A stretch of DNA of 64,000 nt from Guptibacillus hwajinpoensis (GTDB taxonomy: Bacteria; Bacillota; Bacilli; Bacillales; Guptibacillaceae), in NCBI RefSeq assembly GCF_020171785.1, contig NZ_JAIVAE010000010.1:152376-216375 (forward strand), in the 5' to 3' direction. Each line of letters opens with the position of its first letter. Positions within the stretch are counted from its first letter, which is position 1. Under the pieces are notes generated by a model. The model did no database searches and had not been told where the DNA came from. It worked only from the letters and a program-made list of their open reading frames with translations. The position numbers and the translations under genes are program-made. Shown piece after piece: positions 7,974 to 16,736 of this stretch.

Positions 7974-9005
7974 ATGAAAAGTCGGTTCACCTTTTTATCT
8001 GGCGCCCTTTGTATTATGAGCCTCGCTTCTTGTGCAAACAGCGACTACCAGAATGCAATGGACAAAGGAATTGATAGCTTAGGAGAGCAAGATTACCACC
8101 AAGCAGCTATTTATTTTGAAGTCGCTTCCTCGGAACAAACAAATGATAAAGAAGCACGTATCTATTTCGAACAAGCAAGTCAAATGGAAGATGCCGTTAA
8201 CTATTATGAACAAGAAGAATACATATCTGCATTAGATGCATTTGAGGCCGTTACAAATCTAGATGAAGGTTTAGTGACTGTTCAATCAGAAGCTGAAAAA
8301 TGGAAAAAGACGATTCTTGATGAGCAAGAAGAACTGGCAGATACAGAGGAAGAAATCGATACGATCAATCAACTCATTTCTGCCAAAGAATATACCAGCG
8401 CTCTTGAGCAGCTTCAGATATTAAATGCTAAAGTAGAATCAGAAGAAGCTCTTTCATATTATGAGAATGAATTAGCTAACCTCACCGGAAGAATAGATGA
8501 TGCTTTAGATGAGCTAGAAAATGCTAAGACTCCCCCCAATACAAATTCGTCTAAAGAAAAACCTATTAAACCAAAAGAAGAATCTGTGGAAGTTGAAGAA
8601 GTTCGGACCTATGATACCTACACAAATGAGAGATTCGGCTTTTCTATTCAATATCCAACTGATTTAACCGTAGGATCCCCTCCAGCTAATGGTGATGGAT
8701 TGAATTTTTATAATGAGGAGTTGGAGATCACCGTTTTTGGATCACATAACAGTATGGACGAATCAATCGAATCGATTTATCAGCAAGCGATTAATAATAT
8801 TGAAGTCCCTATCGCTTATGACCGATTGGCTGATCATTGGTTCGTCTTATCCTACGTAAAAAATGGATTGATTATTTATGAGAAATTTTTTTACGGCGAT
8901 AATGTTTTCAATCGGTTCATCATTACATACCCTGAAAACAAACAAGATGTATATGGTCCGGTGACGACTCATATTTCTGATACATTTATTCCATCTGCAA
9001 ATTAA
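7974..9005 (+). CDS. Lipoprotein with TPR-like helical repeats
   Basis: A 343-residue exported lipoprotein of unknown function. The signal peptide ends in a lipobox LASC with Cys20 as the lipidated residue. Residues about 25-100 contain repeated helix pairs (QDYHQAAIYFEVAS, EEYISALDAFEAV) resembling tetratricopeptide repeats. A charged coiled-coil stretch follows to about residue 180, then a lysine/glutamate-rich linker, and a C-terminal domain starting near YTNERFGFSIQYP that resembles the PsbP/surface lipoprotein beta fold. Probably anchored outside the membrane and binding proteins; no partner is evident nearby. Confidence 0.8.
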   Translation: MKSRFTFLSGALCIMSLASCANSDYQNAMDKGIDSLGEQDYHQAAIYFEVASSEQTNDKEARIYFEQASQMEDAVNYYEQEEYISALDAFEAVTNLDEGLVTVQSEAEKWKKTILDEQEELADTEEEIDTINQLISAKEYTSALEQLQILNAKVESEEALSYYENELANLTGRIDDALDELENAKTPPNTNSSKEKPIKPKEESVEVEEVRTYDTYTNERFGFSIQYPTDLTVGSPPANGDGLNFYNEELEITVFGSHNSMDESIESIYQQAINNIEVPIAYDRLADHWFVLSYVKNGLIIYEKFFYGDNVFNRFIITYPENKQDVYGPVTTHISDTFIPSAN

Positions 9006-9095
9006 ACTCAATCCTTTTCTTTTTATGATTTAGATGAAGTGAATGAAGCGCTGAAGAGCGTTGGTGTGAAAAACGAGTTGTAATGAAAAGTTAAA

Positions 9096-9132
9096 ACAAA
9101 GCCCCTTGTATGAGAACAAGGGGCTTTGTTTT
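9096..9132. terminator. Bidirectional terminator
   Basis: ACAAAGCCCCTTGT and ACAAGGGGCTTTGT form a 14-bp stem around ATGAGA, with T-rich flanks on both strands. It closes both the lipoprotein gene and the convergent minus-strand oxidoreductase. Confidence 0.9.
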
Positions 9133-9165
9133 ATAGAATCTCTCTTATAAAAAATCGAGTTTCAG

Positions 9166-9816
9166 TTAAAGTGAATCGATGCTTTCTTTGATTGGCTCCG
9201 TTCCTGTCACGACTTGAAATTCCTTGCCAATCGTTGCATCATTTTCGAGCGTCGCTACGATCACACTCGCCACATCTTCTCGAGGTATTTCATTTCTTTC
9301 TACTCTAGTAGCAGCGTTGACCTTACCGATTCCCTGATCATTCGTTAAGGCACCTGGATGGATAATCGTATAATCTAAATCCGTTGCTCGCAGCCATTCA
9401 TCTGCATAGTGCTTCGCTGCTACATAAGGTGAGAATGAAGATGGAGCAGACTGAATCGCTTCACGCGTTGTGTCATAAGAACTAATCATAACAAACCGTT
9501 TTACGCCAGCTACTTTCGCTGCTTCAATTGTTTTTACAGCACCATCTAAATCAACTAGCATTGTTTTATCAGCACCGGTATTTGGACCGGAACCTGCTGT
9601 AAAGACAATCGCATCCACGCCTTCAGCAGCTTTTGCGATCGCGTTAACATCTTCCTCCAAATCAACCACAGCAGTTTCTGCGCCTAAATCCTTAAAGTAA
9701 GAAGCCTGCTCTTCCTTACGAATCATTACTTTCGCTTCTAGATCGTTATGCTCTTTAATAAAGGAAGTTAAATGCTTCCCAATCTGACCATTTGCTCCAA
9801 CTATAAGTACTTTCAT
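9166..9816 (-). CDS. NAD(P)-binding atypical SDR protein, YhfK-like
   Basis: A 216-residue atypical short-chain dehydrogenase of the NAD(P)-binding (NmrA/BVR-B-like) type. The dinucleotide loop is VGANGQIGKHL at residues 5-15, and the rest carries FVMISSYDT, a PYVAAKHYADEWLR helix with Tyr/Lys in the active-site position, and IIHPGALT. B. subtilis YhfK and YwnB have this form. The ATG at 9816 has AAAGGGTG upstream; the open frame runs to 9909 without a site. The substrate is unknown; flavin reduction or redox sensing are possible. Confidence 0.86.
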   Translation of the reverse strand: MKVLIVGANGQIGKHLTSFIKEHNDLEAKVMIRKEEQASYFKDLGAETAVVDLEEDVNAIAKAAEGVDAIVFTAGSGPNTGADKTMLVDLDGAVKTIEAAKVAGVKRFVMISSYDTTREAIQSAPSSFSPYVAAKHYADEWLRATDLDYTIIHPGALTNDQGIGKVNAATRVERNEIPREDVASVIVATLENDATIGKEFQVVTGTEPIKESIDSL

Positions 9817-9935
9817 TCTAGACACCCTTTCTACGTATATTCTCCTATTAAACAAAACTTCAGTTTCGATGCTGTCTACTTTCTTCATATACCCTTTATG
9901 AAGCGTCATAAAGCATGAGAATATGTTAATGTTTC

Positions 9936-11240
9936 TTATTTATTTGAGCGTTTCAAAATGCTCTTGAAGTGTGAGAACGTATCAAAACTAGCTTTCCCGT
10001 GATAAGCTCCCATACCGCTATTCCCTACACCCCCAAATGGAAGGTAGTGAGAAGTCATGTGATTGATCGTATCGTTGATTGCTCCGCCACCAAATGAAAT
10101 GGTATTTAATACGTCATCTTGTACCTGTTCATTATCAGAGAAAAGATAGAGTGCCAGTGGCTTTGGACGTTCAACGACTGCATCAATCGCTTCTGCAATT
10201 TCGTCATAAACAAGAACAGGTAAAATAGGTCCAAAGATCTCATCTTGCATCACAGGATCATCCCATGAAATATGATCTAATATTGTTGGTTCAATGAATA
10301 AGCGTGATTTATCAGCGTTACCTCCAGCGACTGCTTCTCCATTACTCAAGAATTCATTCAAACGATCAAAATGACGTTCACTCACCACGTGTGGAAAGTC
10401 ATGGTTTTCTGAAACATTCTCACCATAAGTGTTCGTGATGACTTCTTTTATCTTTCGAATTAACTCATCTTTTACTTTTCGATGAACAAGAAGATAATCC
10501 GGAGCGACGCACGTTTGACCTGCATTCGCAAATTTACCGCGTGCAATGCGTGTCGCTGCTTCATCAATGTCTGCATCTTCATGTACAATTGCTGGACTTT
10601 TCCCACCTAACTCAAGTGTTACGGGTGTTAAATGCTTAGCAGCCGCTCCTGCCACAATTTTTCCAACGCCGGTACTACCAGTAAAGAAAATATAATCAAA
10701 ATTCTCTTTGAGAAGAGCAGTGCTTGTTTCCACTTCTCCTTCAACAACGCGCAAAAATTCTTCAGGGAAATTCTCGTTAATCATCTTAGCTAAAAGATTA
10801 GAAGTATGAGGTGTTAATTCTGAAGGTTTTAAGACAGCACAGTTCCCAGCCGCAATCGCTCCAGCTAGCGGTGCAACGGCAAGTTGTACCGGATAGTTCC
10901 ATGGTGCAATAACGAGTGCTGAGCCGTATGGTTCAGGAACAATGAAGCTTGTAGCCCCAGCATGAGTAGTAGGTGTTTCCACTTTATGTGGTGTTGACCA
11001 CGCAGATAAATTCTCAATCATGAAATTAATCTCCCCTAGAACAAGACCAATCTCCGCGCGCTTTGTTTCTGTTTCAGGTTTATTTAAATCTGCTTTAAGA
11101 GCAGCAATAATGTCTTGTTCATGAGATGACATGATCTCTTTCAATTTTGTTAACGCATCGATTCGAAAGGCTACATCTTTTGTTTTCCCACTTCGGAAAA
11201 ATGATTTTTGTTTTAGTGTAAGTTCTTGATAGTTTTCCAT
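9936..11240 (-). CDS. Class 3 aldehyde dehydrogenase, YwdH-like
   Basis: An NAD(P)-dependent aldehyde dehydrogenase of 434 residues that oxidises aldehydes to acids. It shows the APWNYP motif with Asn115, the cofactor loop FTGSTGVG, the general base Glu210 in LELGGKSP, and the nucleophile Cys244 in NAGQTC. Length and motifs fit the ALDH3/YwdH group that acts on fatty and aromatic aldehydes. The ATG at 11240 has AAAGGAG upstream; 31 further in-frame codons have no ribosome site. No partner gene is adjacent. Confidence 0.92.
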   Translation of the reverse strand: MENYQELTLKQKSFFRSGKTKDVAFRIDALTKLKEIMSSHEQDIIAALKADLNKPETETKRAEIGLVLGEINFMIENLSAWSTPHKVETPTTHAGATSFIVPEPYGSALVIAPWNYPVQLAVAPLAGAIAAGNCAVLKPSELTPHTSNLLAKMINENFPEEFLRVVEGEVETSTALLKENFDYIFFTGSTGVGKIVAGAAAKHLTPVTLELGGKSPAIVHEDADIDEAATRIARGKFANAGQTCVAPDYLLVHRKVKDELIRKIKEVITNTYGENVSENHDFPHVVSERHFDRLNEFLSNGEAVAGGNADKSRLFIEPTILDHISWDDPVMQDEIFGPILPVLVYDEIAEAIDAVVERPKPLALYLFSDNEQVQDDVLNTISFGGGAINDTINHMTSHYLPFGGVGNSGMGAYHGKASFDTFSHFKSILKRSNK

Positions 11241-11506
11241 TGTGTATACTCCTTTGATTTGTTTAAACATTTCAAAATATAATTTATTGCTTTTAAATTG
11301 GAATGATGAGTTCAAAGATACTCCTCTAACCAAAGTTAATCAATTGATTTGCATTGTAAAGGCTTTCCACCCCACAATAATTTTTACGTTTAACGAGAAA
11401 CTGAAGACCAAATTCATTACTTTTTTCCATTTTATCAACACTTCCCCCTTTTCACCTGAATTCTAGTAGAATAGTAAGGAAACTAGCTAAGAGAGGAAAA
11501 TCACCT

Positions 11507-12331
11507 ATGACTTATAAAATGATTGTATTAGATTTAGACGATACATTGCTTAGTGCTGATCAAATGATTTCTACTCGAAATAAAAAAGCGCTTATGCAAG
11601 CGCAGCAAGAAGGAAAAAAAGTGGTGCTTGCCTCTGGAAGACCAACGTTCGGAATGGTTTCATATGCTGACGAGCTCCTCCTTGCAGACTACGAGAGTTA
11701 TATTCTTTCCTTTAACGGTGGAAAGATTATTAACTGTCATTCCAAAAAGGATTTCTTCAGTAAAACATTATCTGTCGAAGCTGTTCAACGACTCCATGAA
11801 ATCAGCCTGAGAGAAAATGTGTACATTCACACGTACGTAGGAGATGAAATTATTACCACAGAAGAAAATCCCTACACTACAATTGAGTCTGAACTAACAG
11901 GTCTACCAATTACTGTCGTCGATTCGTTTATCGATCGTGTAACGGAACCAGTTGTTAAAGTTCTGATGGTTGGCGAACCAGAACACCTTAAGAAAGTGGA
12001 AACGAAACTTCAAGAGGAGTTAGGAGAAGAATTTAGCGTGATGCGATCTAAGCCTTATTTTCTCGAGTTTACTGATAAAGGGATTACAAAAGGGACAAGC
12101 ATCGAGAAGCTGATTAGCAAGCTTGGTATTAAACGAGAAGAAGTGATTGCTGTTGGAGACAGTTACAATGACCAAGAAATGATCGAATTTGCAGGACTTG
12201 GTGTTGCGATGGGGAATGCTCCAGATGATATTAAAAAGATTTCTGATTATATCGCGGATACGAACGAGAATGACGGTGTCGCAAAAGTAGTTGAAAAGTT
12301 TCTATTAAAAGATCAGCTCGTAACAAAATAG
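11507..12331 (+). CDS. HAD-superfamily Cof-type sugar phosphatase
   Basis: A 274-residue phosphatase of the HAD IIB (Cof) group. Motif I is DLDDT at residues 9-13 with nucleophile Asp9 and acid Asp11; motif II is LASGRPT; motif IV is VGDSYNDQEM; a large cap domain lies between. Close relatives in B. subtilis (YxeH, YkrA, YitU) dephosphorylate sugar phosphates and FMN-like compounds. The ATG at 11507 follows AGAGAGGA. It is divergent from the aldehyde dehydrogenase. Confidence 0.9.
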   Translation: MTYKMIVLDLDDTLLSADQMISTRNKKALMQAQQEGKKVVLASGRPTFGMVSYADELLLADYESYILSFNGGKIINCHSKKDFFSKTLSVEAVQRLHEISLRENVYIHTYVGDEIITTEENPYTTIESELTGLPITVVDSFIDRVTEPVVKVLMVGEPEHLKKVETKLQEELGEEFSVMRSKPYFLEFTDKGITKGTSIEKLISKLGIKREEVIAVGDSYNDQEMIEFAGLGVAMGNAPDDIKKISDYIADTNENDGVAKVVEKFLLKDQLVTK

Positions 12332-12340
12332 ATTTCCAGA

Positions 12341-12372
12341 AAGAGAGGCGGTTTAACATTGCCTCTCTTTTT
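12341..12372 (+). terminator. Terminator after the HAD phosphatase gene
   Basis: AAGAGAGGC and GCCTCTCTT pair across an 11-base loop and are followed by a T-run. Confidence 0.9.
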
Positions 12373-12437
12373 CTATTAAACGAAATGTTCGTAACTGTAT
12401 TTTGAAAGAGGTAAACCGGTTAATAAATCGAAAGTAT

Positions 12438-12521
12438 ATAGTAAGTAGGAGATTGAAACTGGTAGAAAAGAGCTTCTTCTGCTGCCTAGTTAATCGGATG
12501 GTTTTCTCCTCTACTTACTAT
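12438..12521. other. Long hairpin element upstream of katG
   Basis: ATAGTAAGTAGGAGA at 12438-12452 pairs with TCTCCTCTACTTACTAT at 12505-12521, a 15-bp stem with one two-base bulge closing a 52-base loop. The loop itself can form a smaller helix around AGAAAAGAGCTTCTTCT. It has no coding potential and no T-run, so it is not a simple terminator. It sits in the 340-base gap before katG, upstream of the predicted promoter. It may be a small RNA, a regulatory fold or a miniature repeat. Confidence 0.5.
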
Positions 12522-12626
12522 GAACGCAGCACCGTTCACAAGTGCCCTTCTTCATTTCCAAATTAGTTGTAACCGCTCTATTTAGTCGTGTTTTGAAATT
12601 ATTTTGTGAAAATTAGTTCATAACTC

Positions 12627-12661
12627 TTCCAAAATGATTATTAATTTATTATAATTATAAT
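12627..12661 (+). promoter_or_regulatory. katG promoter with PerR box
   Basis: TTATTATAATTATAA at 12646-12660 matches the B. subtilis PerR box (TTATAAT-N-ATTATAA) at 13 of 14 positions. It overlaps a perfect -10 TATAAT at 12650-12655, with TTCCAA at 12627-12632 as a 17-base-spaced -35. PerR, the peroxide-sensing Fur-type repressor, controls katA in B. subtilis, so this site should make katG peroxide-inducible. Confidence 0.75.
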
Positions 12662-12707
12662 CTAATAGGAGTTACAATTAATTTTCTTACATTCGAAAGG
12701 AGATTGA

Positions 12708-14948
<2,241 letters not shown>

Positions 14949-14961
14949 TAAATCAAAAAAG

Positions 14962-15004
14962 CACCATCTCATGCGCTTCTAAGCGTTTGAGATGGTGTTT
15001 TTTT
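14962..15004 (+). terminator. Terminator of katG
   Basis: CACCATCTCA and TGAGATGGTG form the outer stem, with GCGCTT/AAGCGT pairing inside, then seven T residues. Confidence 0.92.
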
Positions 15005-15046
15005 ACGGCGTCTTTCAATTCCTGCATTTTCACACGTAAATCTATA

Positions 15047-15358
15047 TTATTTTTCTAATGGCAAACGAGAACTGAGAATTTCACTTTTACTTTTTAACAT
15101 ATAAGCATTTCTTTTACTAGAATAGTCAATGATCATATCTTCTTTGAAAAAGGATTCGTGCTTAACCCCTAAAACCACAGGCTTATAATTAGTCTCTATT
15201 AACTTCTCACCTGTCTGTGCTTCTTTCGAAGACAAAGCTTTAAATGTAATCCAATCCGCACCAATACTACATCCACCTAAACTAGGATTCAGCTGAAAAG
15301 CTACATAATCCTCTGTACTTAACTGTTCAATTGCAGCGTCCGTAAACGTAATAGTCAA
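15047..15358 (-). CDS. HesB/YqkB-like iron-sulfur biogenesis family protein
   Basis: A 103-residue protein with the HesB-like fold start MTITFTDAAIEQL and the GGCSIGADW segment, closest in form to B. subtilis YqkB. True A-type carriers have three cysteines, including a C-terminal CGC; here only the single Cys in GGCS remains. A direct role as an iron-sulfur scaffold is therefore uncertain. The start is TTG at 15358, 9 bases after AAAGGAG. It is the last gene before the AT-rich island. Confidence 0.82.
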   Translation of the reverse strand: MTITFTDAAIEQLSTEDYVAFQLNPSLGGCSIGADWITFKALSSKEAQTGEKLIETNYKPVVLGVKHESFFKEDMIIDYSSKRNAYMLKSKSEILSSRLPLEK

Positions 15359-15678
15359 GAATCCTCACTCCTTTAAGAATACGATAATGCTTCACGCCTA
15401 AACCATATCACACCGCTATTTCCGATTCAATTTAATTGCACTCTATTCGATTGCACAAAATACAATTTCAACAGGCATAACAATTATAGAGACGTATCCT
15501 CCTATAAACCGACCACTTTACTGACATGTCCATCAAATAATACCCTCCTCTAGCGATACTAATTTTCAAACTTTAAATAGAAGGAATTAATTAAATGATA
15601 TAGAATTATGTTCTATTGGATCTGTTTAATTAAAGTAATAAGTAATGTAGAGTTTTAAGGAAGGAGGAAATACTATTT
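15359..15678. other. 320-base gap at the left edge of the AT-rich island
   Basis: No gene is seen. The ribosome site of the HesB-like gene lies at the left end and AAGGAGG of the next gene at 15661-15667. A short dyad ATAGAA-N5-TTCTAT is at 15600-15616. Base composition drops sharply here and stays low up to about 22.2 kb. Confidence 0.5.
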
Positions 15679-16299
15679 TTGCCTAGAACAAGTTTTGCAT
15701 CCGAACGTACGTTAGAGTACTTATTAGTACCCAAGCTAAGGGCCCTGCTCTCACATGAGTATAAGGTAGTACCTATCTATCCATGGAAACAATATGAAGG
15801 TAATAACTCGGGGAAAAGTAGTTTCAACTCTATATCAATCAAACTTTTCGCGTTTTTTCCAAGAAGACCTAAAGTTAAAAATCCATTTTCCAGAGATATT
15901 GAGATAAAGATAAATTATTCGTTAAGTATCACATCAAAAGTATTGAGCGAACATAATATCCCTTGTATTGCTGGAGCTCCTTTAATTTCTAGTTTGGATG
16001 AACTAGAAGAAAGTGCCTGCATGGTTTTATTTAATATTAATGGTGAAGAATTGGGTGACACATATTTTTTAATCGATAAAACCAATTCCGAAATTATTGA
16101 GAAGATGGGTAGTTCTTTAAGTCAAATTATTAGTGAAGATTTATTATTAGATATTATAGAAGGTTGTCCAAGTATGCAATGGGATGAAGCTTTAAAAGTA
16201 ATGGATATTGCAAAAAAGGAAGCAAGGTTATTTGATTTTAATAAATTGTATGGACCAAGGTATAAACCTATTTATTTTGTTCTAATCCCTAAGAAGTAA
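15679..16299 (+). CDS. Unknown protein in the defence island
   Basis: A 206-residue soluble protein that I do not recognise. It begins with TTG, 11 bases after a strong AAGGAGG. The N-terminal half is basic (FPRRPKVK) and contains RDIEIKINYSL; the E-x-K there is weakly reminiscent of a PD-(D/E)xK strand, but no preceding catalytic Asp is convincing. The C-terminal half is acidic and helical, ending in YGPRYKPIYFVLIPKK. No signal peptide or membrane segment is seen. Base composition is AT-rich like the lmu genes, and it is convergent with them, so it probably arrived with that island. Confidence 0.7.
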   Translation: MPRTSFASERTLEYLLVPKLRALLSHEYKVVPIYPWKQYEGNNSGKSSFNSISIKLFAFFPRRPKVKNPFSRDIEIKINYSLSITSKVLSEHNIPCIAGAPLISSLDELEESACMVLFNINGEELGDTYFLIDKTNSEIIEKMGSSLSQIISEDLLLDIIEGCPSMQWDEALKVMDIAKKEARLFDFNKLYGPRYKPIYFVLIPKK

Positions 16300-16736
16300 T
16301 ATTTTTTATAAAGATCTAGCCTTGAAAATGATACAGCAGACGCAACAATCAACTATATTCCCCAAAGAGGTAATGCAATAAGGGGAGGGGATTTTTCATA
16401 GCCAGTAACCCGTTTATCTAAAGCATGTATCCATAATTAATACAAAACAAAAAAGCAACCCCTCCTGCATGGCCGTGCAGAAATTGATGGATTACTTTCC
16501 TTAAACCCCTTATGAGCCACCGCTTACCTTGCGGAGTAGGGGAGTAGCTGACTAAAGTATTGGTGAATAATGAACAATGGCGGTATTATTAATGGTATTC
16601 ACAGTTAATTCATTTCAATATTAACTATTCTCCAACGATAAACCAATCAAAGCTATTTTTTGCTTCCAATTTCGTTCCTCATACTTGCTTCTTAAATTCT
16701 TTTCTTCAGTAAAGCTTATCACTGTGTATAGCCACT
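16300..16736. other. Non-coding stretch between convergent island genes
   Basis: Both neighbours end here. The stretch has a near-palindrome CTGCATGGCCGTGCAG at about 16468-16483 and a locally GC-richer block (about 16450-16560) unlike its AT-rich surroundings. On the minus strand a 36-codon frame without a ribosome site lies just after the lmuB stop. No gene, tRNA or clear terminator can be supported. It may be debris of the mobile element that brought the island. Confidence 0.4.

Noticed and set aside
9006..9083. Short dehydrogenase-like tail as a gene
   Set aside because: Only 25 codons, no start or ribosome site; at best a remnant.
16621..16735. 36-codon minus-strand frame after lmuB (KWLYTVISFTEEKN...)
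   Set aside because: No ribosome site, no acceptable start, and no family resemblance; noted only as possible debris.
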